The notes: generated from the letters alone by a model not told the origin. Positions 51,206-63,560 are shown, numbered from the stretch's first letter. The stretch is 64,000 nt of DNA from Solenopsis invicta (GCF_016802725.1 NC_052673.1:8505037-8569036); one strand, 5' to 3'. Made by a program: numbers and translations.

Positions 51206-52763
51206 CGCTTATAAAAATGTTGCGCTTATTTTCATCATTTTATCCTTGGTTTATGTCTGAATGATAAAATAGAATGATAAAAATAGAATGTTCGACGTTT
51301 TTATACGTGGAATTTCAACTGGCCGCCTCAATAAGAATATTCCTTATATCTGAGAATGTAGTATGAACATAGACGTGGAATATCTTTATTGAGACGACTA
51401 TAATTAAAATCCTAAAATATATTATTAGAGTAACTTAAATTCTTTAATTTTTATCACAATAAAATAATAAATTTCAAGACGTGCGAAATTATACTGAAAA
51501 TCTCGCGGAGGAAGAATATTTTAATATTAAATAAAATATTTTTAAAACAATAGAGAGAAATACGTGATGAAATTATTATGAATCTATTTAATTCATCATG
51601 AATAAATTCAATCTTTTGTGTAGGTAGAGCTAACTTGATTTACACGACTTAGAACGTAATTTTACTTGTAGACATTTATCGCCCATAGTTGGTTAAGAAC
51701 TAAGCTCATCATTTATTTCTCATTCGCGTAGGATTTTAATTATGGAATTGGGCGAGCGCTCAATTGCACAACCAGATGATTGAGAGAACACCCGTGCGAT
51801 TACGATCAACGCAAAACAAAAATCCACAAAAATTGAATCGGCACGGGACCTTAATTAGCTGTACTGTATTACATAAAAGCCTCTTTACGCTATTTACGAT
51901 TCGACATAAAATTCGTAACAAAGATAACACATAAAAAATATTTTTGTTTTTTGCCAGCTCTTTATCTAAGAGTAATACGAAATTTTCGTTATATGCATGA
52001 ATTATACTTCAGTAATACAATAATAATAATTTTTTTAATTAAGTTAAGAAAATAAAAAACTTTTTTCTTACCTAATAAAATTTGAAGTAAAAATGTAAAA
52101 GTAAAAGATTATGAAACATAGAAATATATAGAAATACTCTTTATGTGGTTCATCGGAAACCATAAAAAAGTTAGAAATTTAAAACACGAGACTAGAAGAT
52201 CTATATTAGTCATATGGGTTTTTGGTACAAAATAATAATTTTTTTAATTTTTAATTTGTACAAAACTCAAACTGCGTTCGAAATTATAAAAATTAAAAAT
52301 TAAGAAAGTTATTATTTGGCACCAAGATCCTTTATAGCCTTCTCCTCTCGTGTGTTTTAATTTTGTCGATCCAACATAACAAATTTTTGGTTATAAACTC
52401 AATTTAATTTTACAGTTTAATAAACTCCAGAATATTAAATTAAGATTCCAACATTTTTATGGTTTCCTAGAATTCTAGAATTTATTAAATTGTATATTAA
52501 AATAAGTTTTTAACTAGTTTACGGTTTTCGATGAGCCACATAAAAGAGACTTAACGCTATGAATTTCGACGCGTGCGAGGTGGTAGATTTACGCAAGAGT
52601 CTTGCTTACAAGCGACGAGAAGAGTCGCGCGGGTGCGAGTTTTTCGGCGGTCCCCTACTCGCGGGACCCGGTTTCGGTTTCTTTTCTCCTAACCATGTTT
52701 CGGCGGCGGGCCCGGTTGCCCACCACCTCGCTCTCCATGCCGTCTCTCCTTGAGGGTTTATCG

Positions 52764-52800
52764 TATAAAAGCAGAGGGGTCTTCATCGTACTCATCAGTT
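52764..52800 (+). promoter_or_regulatory. core promoter of PVPV cuticular gene 2
   Basis: TATAAAAG at 52764-52771 is followed at the expected distance by the arthropod initiator TCAGTT at 52795-52800, whose A at 52797 would be the start site. The ATG follows at 52840. Confidence 0.85.
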
Positions 52801-52839
52801 GCAAACACGACGAACCAAGTCCGAAACTCGTGCATCATC

Positions 52840-55292
52840 ATGAACGCCAAGGTATACGAGAGCTCTTTCATAAAAATTGGTTCGGTGAAGAATCGTACGG
52901 AGAATAGACGAAATCTCTAGATCTCGGGAAAAAAAAAAAACTGATCGTGCGAGGAAAAACCGGGTTTTCAAAAAAAAAAGAAAGATCTAGATTTTTAGTT
53001 TGTTACACAGAACAATCTTCTCTATTCCTTCTCACTTTTATTATTTTAATTAAATTACAAAGTACGCTCATACATGTATTATAATTGTACGATTTCAAGA
53101 TCGCATTGAAACAAGTTAGAGAACCAATATGTTATTATGCGATGTATGATTTCGCAGAATCTTTAGAAAGCGAACTATATCTTTTGACATATCTTCTTGC
53201 AGGTGGTAGTGTTCTTCGCCCTGGTGGCGCTCGCTTTCGCCGAAGAGACGAAGAGCTACACAAAGAACGTGGAGACTACGAAGAACAAGCGGGGCCTTTA
53301 CGGAGCCTTGGGCTACGGTGCGGGTTATAGTGGGCTGAGTTATGGTGGGCTGAGTTATGGTGGGCTGGGTTATGGTCTCGGTGGATTGAACACGTACTCG
53401 TCTCTTCCGATCAGCGTGAACCAAGTCTTGACGAAGGAAGTCGCTGTACCCGTGCCCCATCCGGTCGCCGTGCCCGTCGAGAAACACGTCCCAGTCCCGG
53501 TTAAGGTATTGATAATCACTATTTTCCATTGCCTATTCCAGTACATAGTATACAAAATTTGTACATTGTATAATTATAACGCTTCCTTGCATTTGTATTT
53601 TTTGATAATTTTAATATAAAAATGTTTTGCAAATTATTATTTCAATTAAGAACATAAAAAGTTGCCGTTTATGTGATTTTAATGTAAATTGCTTAATTAA
53701 AAATGATATAACAACATTGGGCGCATCGCGCAATATTACATTAGTATTTGAGCGATTACACATGTAAACACGTCAAAAGATTTAGTGAAGAGCATTCGCA
53801 ACAGCTTTTTTTCATCCTCTTGCTTTGATATCGTATCTCGTTATTAGCATAAAAAGGTAATCGCTTTTCTGGCAATCGATTTATTGGAAAGCTTAACTAG
53901 ATGAGAGCGAAGCAATTAGCAAATCATGACTTATTGGAGAAATAATAGCTTCATTACGTCTGTCTTCCAGTAGAAAAATCAATTAAAGGCAGTTGGGATA
54001 ATTTATCTAATGAACAAAGATCATTTGCAATTACGACTTTTTTGTGCAATTTCAATGTCTTAAATACCAACATAAATAGATTATTTTTTATTCAACGTGA
54101 ATATTCATTAAATTCTTAACATTGCCACGTATATACTTAATTGCCTTTGATGTAAATTCAAATTCTACACATTTCACGAATCTCTTTCACATGCATAAGC
54201 CTAGCTCTCGAGAAATTTCTGCTTGATAGAAGTGCACATGGTTAGTTTCTAAAATGATATATAACTAGGCTCTATACACGTAAACTATGGCAATCTAGAC
54301 TTTCGAAACATATGCACATTTCTGTGGCGCTGAAGTTAGCAATCGCATAAAGAGAGATACACTGTAACAAGTGAAGCGTGATTAGAAGTGCGAGGTCTTG
54401 ATTTCACACGCGGGACGATGTTTTGCGTTGTCTTGGGGGAATCAGTCGCCTTGATCCAAATGTCTTTCATAATAATAAAATTGGATCCGTATCGCATACA
54501 TTTGCATCTTAATGAAATTCACGGTGTCGTTCGTATCGTATAATAACGCAGGTGATACGGTAGCAAAAAAATCGTTTGAATTGCTAATCGCCCAGAATAG
54601 AAAGTTTGACTTCTAATTGATCAGCCCGACAAGCCAAAATCGGGTACAAGAAGCTCTATCAAGTTTCGTATTACAACGTATATTTTCTACTTCTTGCTTG
54701 CTCAGGTAGCCTCAGGTAGCAAGTTGACGTAATTTATCGTCACTTAACGTCTTTGACGTTTTTACATCACAATGACGGCGAATAACGTCAACTTGCTACC
54801 TAGGTTTAACAATTAATGCAATACTTCTTTAAATACGAGAATGTCTAGAAAATATATTTACTCAAAATCTTTTTAATCACTAGTGATCAAAGAGATATCC
54901 GATTTTTCTTCTTCTAGGTGCCATACGCCGTGCCCGTCGACCGCCCGTACCCCGTCCAAGTGCCCAAACCCTACCCAGTTGAGGTCACCAAGCACGTCCC
55001 TGTCCCGGTAGACCGTCCCGTGCCCGTTCCCGTCAACGTTCCAGTGAAGGTCCCCGTCCCCGCCCCGTACGCCGTCAAAGTACCCCAGCCCTACGCCGTC
55101 CCCGTCGTCAAACACGTGCCGGTGCCCGTCGCGCAGCCGATCGTCTACGAGAAACTGCACTCCGGTATTGGATACTACAACGGATATAGCGGATACGGCT
55201 CATACAACGGATACAACGGATACAACGGATACAACGGATACAACGGATACAGCGGATACAGCGGTTATCCCTATGGATACTCTTCCTGGTAA
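52840..55292 (+). CDS. PVPV-repeat cuticular protein, gene 2 (Vajk/prisilkin-like)
   Basis: Exons 52840-52851, 53203-53505 and 54918-55292 join in phase 0 and encode 229 residues. MNAK from exon 1 plus VVVFFALVALAFA from exon 2 form the signal peptide (about 1-17). A Thr/Lys-rich spacer ends in Lys-Arg at 33-34, followed by GLYG and a Gly/Tyr/Ser-rich block containing three near-identical LSYGG-type units. Then come VPVPHPVAVPVEKHVPVPVK and a long exon of VPV/PYAV/KHVPVPV repeats. The C-terminus is a run of NGY/SGY triplets ending YGYSSW. The plan matches gene 1, so the two are paralogues. Function is inferred as a secreted structural cuticle or matrix protein. Intron 2 (1.4 kb) carries a MITE and an arm of a long inverted repeat. 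Confidence 0.88.
53535..53747 (-). repeat. long inverted repeat, right copy (inside intron 2 of gene 2)
   Basis: Inverse partner of 51004-51205. The shared blocks include GGGCGCATCGCGCAAT, AAAGTTGCCGTTTATGTG and ACAAAATTTGTACATTGT. It starts 30 bases after the donor of exon 2. Confidence 0.8.
54713..54802. mobile_element. small MITE, TAGCAAGNTGACGT family, copy 2
   Basis: AGGTAGCAAGTTGACGT at 54714-54730 and ACGTCAACTTGCTACCT at 54785-54801 are perfect inverted ends. CTCAGGTAGC is doubled at the left border. The element sits in intron 2 of cuticular gene 2, 115 bases before the last exon. Confidence 0.75.
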
Positions 55293-55721
55293 GACGACAG
55301 CTCCGAGAGCGACGCTCTTCAACGTCATCGGCGCAAAGCATCACTTGGACCGCGCGGATCTTCCAGAGCCTTCAGTGAATCACCTCCTTTAGCGAGCGCT
55401 CCCGAAGAAAGATATATTTATTAATGTACGTTAATATATGTTCTTCTTCATCGTTGATGAGTGTAGTTAAAGTGAATACCTCTCGTTTTGGAAATTAAGG
55501 GACATTTTCGCGAGCCTTTCATTCTTTTGGACCTTTTTATGTCAAGGAGATAAGGAGAGAGAACAAGCGGCGGGAAAAGAAGAGCGTCCTCTGATTTTGA
55601 ATGAAAAAGATAAAAAAAACATTTCCGGGTCAAAAAGGGGATCGAGTGATGCTCGCGATCATCAAGTGTGACCACTTAGATCTAATGTTTCTACATATAA
55701 TTTCATTATGTTCATCATTGA

Positions 55722-55727
55722 AATAAA
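55722..55727 (+). terminator. polyadenylation signal of gene 2
   Basis: AATAAA lies 430 bases after the TAA ending at 55292, followed by T-rich sequence. Confidence 0.55.
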
Positions 55728-55729
55728 TC

Positions 55730-57397
55730 TTTTCTTATGAAAAAATCGTGTACCCTTTTATTCCCTCTTACTATTCATTATAATATTTTCTTCTTCTAAT
55801 AGTTTTAACGAAAATTGCAGAAAATATTTGTTTCATTTGATATAAACTAAGTTATTGTAGAACAATGTTGAGCAAAATAGAAAAATCTCTTTTCTCTTTA
55901 TACTATATTATATAAATACATCTTTGAGTTTTATTTTAAATTTATATACTATTCAATTTATAATTATTTCTATGTTTCTGCATGCTTTGTATTGAGATAA
56001 AAGATAACGGATATATTGAGAACGTCAATTCGATAAATGACTGGCAACGTTTGCTGAACAAAATTCAAGTTTCTGATTACGTGAACGATCTCTTGCGAAT
56101 TACAAGGCTACAAAACAAAATCGAAATTGTATAATCCACGGGCATGAAAAGGAAATTTAAGGCCTTATTATGAAAAGTGGTTACATGACTATAGTGGCGG
56201 TGAAATGTCCATTAAATGGAGAACGAGGACACGTTAAACACGCGATTAATGGAATTTGCATGCAGAGCGCACGCCACGCGAAACGTACGCCGGGCCGTAC
56301 GCACGTATCGTAAGCGATCCCGTTGGGCAAGTGCGAGTTCGTAACGCTACTTGCACACCTGCCAATAAAAAATGTCGCAATCTGATATTTATGGCAGTGC
56401 GCAGGGCGTTTCGCGAGAGACAACAGATTTAACGAACATGAGGAATAAGGAAGATACCGCTCTTGTGCGTATAAATGTTTTATTAAAAAATAATATTACA
56501 GTAATAACAAAATCTTACATAATAAACGAAAAGTTATAACATTATAAGTGGCAAAAACAAAAACTCAACATCAATCTACTTGTCTATATACAAGAATATC
56601 ATTCTACCTCAGCTCTTTAATTTTTAATCTTTAAAAGTATTTTAATTCCTAAATCGTGTTGATATAAGTAATAGTGTCGAAGAGAGAAAATTTGTTATTA
56701 CATAATCCTGTAATTAAAAGAAATCTAATCTAGAAAGATTGCAAAATTCGTGATCAATTTATGTTCAAGGTTTCTGTTTCAATTACCACATCCAAACGTT
56801 ACATCGTAAAAAAGAAAACTGAATTTGGCAGAGGCCAATTACCTAACCGTAGAATACGTTTTACATTTGGAAATTTTCTATGTCACTATAAATGTTTGAT
56901 ATTGAAGAGACATTCTTCCTTTATCAATGTAATTAACAAATTGTATCCCATATAAACATACACGAATATCTAATTTTTCCCAAATAACAGAAAATAAAAG
57001 TTCTAAACTTTTACAATCAATGTCAAAATTATTATAAACCCTTTTTTATGCATTTTGAATGAGCATGAAAGTAACTTCTGATCCGATTCTTCTCTCTTCT
57101 CCTTCTATAAATCTAATACTTCAAAGGTGGTACGTTAGTCACTGTAAGTTTGGGAAATACCACTTTGTATTCGTGTATCGAGCGAGCGACTTTGAAAGTG
57201 GAATGAATCAAGTTTCCAATAAAGGGCATCATCATTTAGTACTCATACTTTACTTATCGAAACCCTTTCGCATAAACCGCTTTCAAAGGAACTCGCATAT
57301 ATCATACGCCAATGATTTACTTCACGATTTACTTTTTCTTTTAGCCGCGCGGACCTCGCACGCTGTCATAATCAGTTGTCCTGTAGCATTTCGCAAG
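55730..57397. other. spacer between convergent genes 2 and 3
   Basis: AT-rich, except for a GC- and CpG-rich island at about 56200-56430 with the near-palindrome CGTACGCCGGGCCGTACG at 56284-56301. The open frames here resemble no family. It must contain the 3' UTR of gene 3, for which I could not pick a clear poly(A) signal. Confidence 0.5.
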
Positions 57398-59685
57398 CTA
57401 ATGATCCGCCGAGTAGTCGGGCTGGGATGACTGAAACTGGGCCTGTTGATCGCCGCTTTGCTGATCGTAGGTTCCGCGGCCTTGAGATGTATAAGTACTG
57501 TAGTTGTTCGTCTCGCTGACGTGATTACCTCCGCCTCCAGATTCAGAGGAAATGTCACCTTCATGGTGACTCGATTGTGGAATTGGAACCGCCCTCGGCA
57601 CCGGGATGAAGATCGGCTTTGTCAAAGTAATTGGATGCGGTACAGGAACTGGATGCGGCACAGGCACCGGTTTAGATATCAAGAATGGCACCTGAAAATA
57701 TAATTAAATTAATTACACTTACTTTCCTGAGCATTAAGATTGATTATTTTAAACGAAAAGAGCATAGAAGGTGTATTGTTTATTAAAGTTGCAATATAAA
57801 GTCGTTAGAAATTTTTTCGATAAAGTATGTAATTATAAAAAATTGATTAAATAAAAATTAAATTTCTTTTTATATAAAGAAAAAAATTTAATTTTTATTT
57901 AATCAATTTTTTATAATTACATAGATAAGAATGTAATTTATACATTTTATATTTTATGTTTAGGCTATAAAAATTTGATAAAATAAGAATTCATCTTTCA
58001 CTTCCATATAAAAAAAGTAGAAAAAAATGTGTAATGATTTTATAGGTGTAATATATACTTATGTAATTATATATGTTTTTTTTCTATTTTACAAGATTCT
58101 GTGATGCTTCTGAAAAAAAAACATTATTAACTCAATCTTTTAATAGAAATAAATACCTGCTGATGCAGTTCCACTGGGACCGGCTTCTCCACTGGTATTG
58201 GCACGTGCTGCGGCACTTTCACTATCTGCGGTACTCGAATCGCTACGGGATGTTTCACCGGTACCGGAAATGGGATGTGATGAGGTACCTGGAAAACAAA
58301 TAAAAATGCAGCCGATCAATCATGAATGAATATTTGAACATTGTGTTGCGAGCAAAAATCAGAATCCATGGTATCTATTTTCATTTTTAATTTGATGTTA
58401 AAATAATACGAATTATTGTTTTTTTTTGTCATACATATATCTATATAAATAATTTGAACAATATTAAAATGTGTTCAAATAAATACAACTGTATAAAATT
58501 AATTTAATAGCGTTTTATTATAATTAAAAAAATGATTCAACTATAATATCTTTAAAATTTTTAGATTTTTGGGCATCTTTGTTCTATATATATACATACT
58601 TTATATACACATTATTTAGAGAGTTTTTTTTAATATGTTCTATTTCTATTTATTTTTTTTATTTTCAGGCATTAGTTTACAAATTAACATTTAGTATCAT
58701 AAATATTACAGCTATTGCTTTGCATCTCGACGTTCAATTTTTTAATAACAAGATTAAATCTTGTTAAAAATTTATAAGATATTGAATCAATTAATCGTTA
58801 AGTAATTTCTAGCTTTTGTTTTCTCGGAAAATTATTTACCTTAACGGGATACGGCACAGGGACCTTGATGGCTATTGTCTTGGTGACCTTGATCACCTTG
58901 GTCGGTACCTCTTTCAAGTGTACGGATTGCGAGATGAGTTTTGGCTCATCTGTCCCAAGACCGTGGCCTTCGTGTCCCAAGAACGAGGGCCATGCCGTGA
59001 CCGCCATCGCCACCAGCGTGAGTAAAAACTGCAAAGGTGTAACATCGTCATGAAAGCGTAACGGACCCGACTGATAGATAATCAACGATTTAACATATCC
59101 ATTAAACCACGGCAATTGCGGCCGTAGATTTCAACAATCAAGATTAAAATCTTGAACAAAAATCTGCATTCAATAAAAACAAATTTCTATCTGGTTTGAA
59201 CAAAAAGTAAAGAAGAAAGTGGCTAAAGTGAAATGATAATGTAAATATAATAATTTTTTCATAATTTCAATTTGTTTCTGAAAATTCAAATTAAACTTTG
59301 ATCTATTTTTAAAATGTAATCACAGTTCAACAAGATACAGTAACAACAAAGCAGATGTCTGAGTACGCAAATTTCAATCACAGTTTACATTTCACGATCA
59401 TCTTGTATATTACATTAATTTTTCTAGATTTTCACAGTCATACAATCGAGCTGTCTCATTTGGAGAGAAAAATCTCGAAATAATATTCGTAATATTCGTA
59501 AATCATTTTCGCACATTCTTAACTGCCAAGAAATCTATCAAACATCACTATCGAACACATATAACACCAAGCCGATATTTCCGGAAAAAAAGTGGAAGAA
59601 ATGAAGAAATGCGACGATTCAAGAAATGTTCACGATCGTAAAATTTCCGACCACGATGAAAACTTACAACTTGCAACATGATCAT
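57398..59685 (-). CDS. PVPV-repeat secreted cuticular-type protein, gene 3
   Basis: Minus-strand exons are 59685-59668, 59028-58840, 58288-58157 and 57691-57398. All joins are phase 0, giving 210 residues. MIMLQV from exon 1 and FLLTLVAMAVTA from exon 2 form the signal peptide (about 1-18). There is no Gly/Tyr block. Instead GHEGHGLG leads to a Lys/Val/Thr stretch (VPTKVIKVTKT) and VPYPVK, then VPHHIPFPVPVKHPVAIRVP and PVPVPHPVPVPHP repeats. The tail is hydrophilic, rich in Ser, Gly, Gln and Asp, ending QPDYSADH. Gene structure, signal exon and PVPV core make it a diverged paralogue of genes 1 and 2, oriented toward gene 2. The lack of GY repeats and KRGL suggests a different mechanical or binding role in the matrix (inference). 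Confidence 0.85.
57826..57923. repeat. near-perfect hairpin in intron 3 of gene 3
   Basis: TATGTAATTATAAAAAATTG at the left is the reverse complement of the right end, and pairing continues for about 45 bases per arm through AATAAAAATTAAATTTCTTT, with a loop of about six bases. It is small enough to be a precursor-like fold if transcribed. Confidence 0.8.
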
Positions 59686-59719
59686 TTTGTGATTCTGAAT
59701 CGAGATCCAATAGTGTTTC

Positions 59720-59756
59720 TGCACTGACTATTATCGTCTACACGGTGGCTTATATA
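59720..59756 (-). promoter_or_regulatory. core promoter of gene 3
   Basis: On the minus strand TATATAAG occupies 59756-59749, and the initiator TCAGT lies at 59727-59723, about 30 bases downstream. The ATG follows at 59685. Confidence 0.85.
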
Positions 59757-59799
59757 CGAGGACCTTCACCATGAATCGGTTTACCACGAAGAAAGCACT

Positions 59800-62700
59800 C
59801 ACTCACTCTCTTTCCGACTAGCCGATCTCTTTCTCCTCGTCGATCTCGTCTCCTCTTCTCCGGTTTTTACGAGTCCTTTTTGCAATTAAGCCTCTCGCAC
59901 GGTTAAGCTAGTTCAATGACCCACCCGCGAATTCGATGGGCGCGACGAAAAGAAAAGACACGACAAAAGGTCTTAACGTGATCGGCTTGTACGGAGATCG
60001 AAAGTCACGGTGATCACAAAGAGGCATACCCTCGCCAATAGAAAGTTAAATAATATATAAATTAAAGATACATTTATGTATATTTATACTTAATTTAAAT
60101 AGTTAATTTATACTAAATTATACATATAGATAAATATAATACATTACTTTTTCAGTAGAAAATATATATTGATATTATAAACAGAGAAAAAAGATGCGTT
60201 GTGACTTGATCGTAGTTCCTCATTAGATAATTCACGCGAAAAAATAGTTGCTTTTAGAAAGTAATGATTTGGGTACATAACTTGCGTTTTAATTTCCGGT
60301 TATGCATTAATGTGGAGAACGTGCGATCAATGTCTTTTCAAAAGCGAAGCGAATGTAATCCAAACGAGAGTGAAAGGACTATCACTGAAAGGCGGTGACG
60401 GAACTTACGAAGTAAGAGGGCCTGCTGCGACCTGATTCACCGGTTTCGACTTGGGCATTCACTATAAGCGAATATCGGAAGAGTGCTTGCAGAAAAAAGC
60501 ACACAAATGTTCATTATCAATCGCGAGAATGATACTTACTTCATTTCTAACTATCATAGAGTTTATGGAAAATAAATGTATGTTTAAAACGACTTTATAT
60601 AATTTATGAAGAATATTTTCTGATATGTGCTTTTTAATATATAAATTTAATATATAAATAATAATTTTAATATAAGTTTCAGTTTTTAATATTTTTCTTT
60701 TATTTTCCTTGTTTATAATATATTATTTATTTTAATATTTTTGTATTTTATCAATTGTAATTCTCATGTTCTTTAAAAGTTTTAATATATTTGTATATTT
60801 AGCATTTATAGTTCTGGCATTTTTAAAATTTACATTATGTTATGACATATAAATAGTAAAAACATAATATCTAATTTAATAAATACGTAATATCCAAATT
60901 TGTATCATAATTATCTTGCGCAGATAAGAATAAGAAAACCAATATTTGTTTTATATTATCAGTGACTGTATAATAACTTTAATAATTTATTTCTCTTTGA
61001 GCATACTTATCGACAATTTAATAACCATTATTTAGTGCCATATATTTATGATGATAATGATTAAGAGCATTTAGTCTATTCTGGTTTTAGAATCATTTTA
61101 TTGGATAAATTTATTTTATCTTTATTAATAAAAATAGAGATATACTTTCTCCAACGATTCCAAATCATTTACGTGTGTACATACACGTATCTGTATTATG
61201 GAAAATTATACTACCAATCAATCATCATTGTGAGAATAAAGAGCAACAAAGAAAAAAATCAAAAAACCGAAACTACTATCTAATAAAGAATTCGATTGGA
61301 CGCATCAGTAACCACTGCAGTAACCATTGTACTTTAAAGCCATCATAAAACACAAATTAATGCAGAGATAGTGTTAAATAAACGGATTAAATTGCGGATT
61401 TTTAATACATTTTGTTGTGCTGTTTGGATAAATATGTATCTCTCTATTCTAGATATTTACATTTTAATTTTACACTTAAATTAAATCAGTGTAATATGCC
61501 TTAATGTGCACCAGTGCACACTACTGCAATTTATTCAAATTGGGTTTTAATAATCATAAAACTGCACAGTGAGAAATTAAATCGGGTAATAAGTCTAGAT
61601 GAAATTGAATTAAATTAAATTAATCGATTATTATTGTGACAAACAAGTGAGCATAACGTCTTTCACAATTATAAATTTATTTTTTTTTAAGTACAATTAA
61701 TTGATTATTTCCAAATTATGTTAGCAATTTGATGTAAATTTACCTACTGTTACAAATAAATCATTAAAAGCGTTAAGACATTAATTATTAATTTGTAGAT
61801 CGACGTGCTATTATTACGAACAATCTCGGTGAATGAATTTATCTACTTTCATTGAAAGTGAGAGGAGAAAGAGAGGATAGTACAGATAATTTTACTTTTG
61901 CTTTTGTGTCGAACCGGTTATTGTCTTTCTCATTCTAAAGCCTTGCTTTATCGTTCAAATCTAGTACCATTTCACTAGACGTTAAAATTTCATTTATTAA
62001 TTCTGTAATACGTAAGCAAAAAATGTGTAACAAAAATTTGAAGAATAATATTTTAAATCTTTTTTTTCAATCCAATTGTTTTTTAGAGAATTATTAGACA
62101 ATTTTTCGAGGATTATAAATCCTCGAGATAAAGATAATAAAATTAAAAAAACATATCAATTTAACTTATTAAAATGTTTTTATTGATTAATTTACTACTT
62201 AAATTATTTTATATTTAAAATTTTTTAAAATATTTTTTTATTAATTGAATTATTAAAAAAATTATTACAAAACACTTATAGCTTCATTAAATTAATTTAA
62301 AGCAAGTAAACTCCCATAAAGATTAATCATAGAAAATTAGACCAGAAAATGATTAATATAATTGAAGATTGAAATTTAAGTTTATAGGTAGAGATGCGGA
62401 AGTGAATGTATAGGAAAAGGTACTTCCTACCTTCACTTTACTTATAATTCGAACATGCAGAACAAAGATTTAATAAAAGAACAATATTTTTGCGTAAGCT
62501 ACTTTTTCAGCAAAGCCGGAGAAAGGCACAAAATGTACATGACTGCTATTATTGACTTATGACTAGACGGGATACATTTACAGGTTTACGGAGATCCAGG
62601 AACTGATTCATCATTCAGCAATAACTAAAAGACTATTAATAATTCGGGAAGTTATATTAAAACTTTTTCAAGGAGAAAACACTTTCCTCGTTACTACGTG

Positions 62701-63560
62701 ATTAATAAAATGTTTCTGTTATTGATAAGGTATTGCATTATCAGAAACAATTAATATCTCTCATCGCAATGGAAGAAATATATAATACGTTATTTATTGC
62801 GAAAGAAATAATCATCTGTTAATTTGTAAATCATTTTTTATGGTTTTTTTTAATGTTTTGTAAATTTAAAATTTTGAGTAAAACATTAAAAACTAAAGTA
62901 AATAAAGTAGATACGAAATAGACAACTAATTATTTAAATCATATCTGATCTCCTAAATCAAATCGCTTTTGAACGTATTAAAATTATTAATTAAAATAAT
63001 TAAAAATGTAAGACCTTATTAACAAATATTTATTTTGTAATTTATTTTATTACATAATAATTTAATAAAAAAAGAGCAAATATGTAATAATTAATAAATA
63101 ATAAAAAGTTGAGGACGTCGAAATATAGTACAATTACTTGAAATTTATTTTTGCAACCAACATATTTTTATTTATACCAATTCATCAGTTTTTCTTTATT
63201 TATTATCACTTATTAATCTTACACTAACATTATTTATTATATAAATATATACTATATATATTTATATAAACATATAATATACAACAGTGTATAAATATAT
63301 AAACTAAACCTTATACCATGAAAATTCTTCAAAAATGCAATCTGTTTTAAATAATATTATGTTTAATTTATTATTACTAGTAAATAAAATTTTTTATAAA
63401 CAATATTTAATCTAGTTTGCTTTCAATATAATTAAGTAACATTTTCAATTATGGTGTGTTTTTTTTTTCATAATTACATTACCTAATACTTTTCAAAAAC
63501 AAGTAAAAAAATGTCAAATGTGTAAATCACTTCGAAAATAATGCTTCTATAAATAGAAAA
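59800..63560. other. AT-rich stretch upstream of gene 3
   Basis: Positions 59.8-60.0 kb are GC-richer promoter-proximal DNA of gene 3. Apart from the weak candidate at 60.4 kb, no exon, element or RNA gene can be supported between there and 63.56 kb. Confidence 0.55.
60409..60458 (-). CDS. weak candidate exon (minus strand)
   Basis: An ATG at 60458-60456 opens MPKSKPVNQVAAGPLT and meets the donor GTAAGT at 60408-60403. Alternatively, a segment following TATAG reads NAQVETGESGRSRPSYF to a stop, as a last exon would. The two readings exclude each other and neither has support beyond splice-like motifs and locally higher GC. Confidence 0.2.

Larger units (their letters stand above)
39600..52700. 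other. gene-free AT-rich spacer between cuticular genes 1 and 2
   Basis: About 13 kb without a supportable exon. It holds a three-copy tandem repeat (40441-40532), an (AT)n run near 42420-42440, a MITE (42111-42211), CT-rich simple sequence near 44519-44620, a GC-richer island at 46680-47040, a perfect tandem duplication (47113-47190) and one arm of a long inverted repeat (51004-51205). Confidence 0.6.

Noticed and set aside
53116..53529. 137-codon minus-strand open frame with ITQPT repeats opposite gene 2 exon 2
   Set aside because: The repeats are antisense of the Gly/Tyr/Leu-rich coding units; the spliced plus-strand model explains the region fully.
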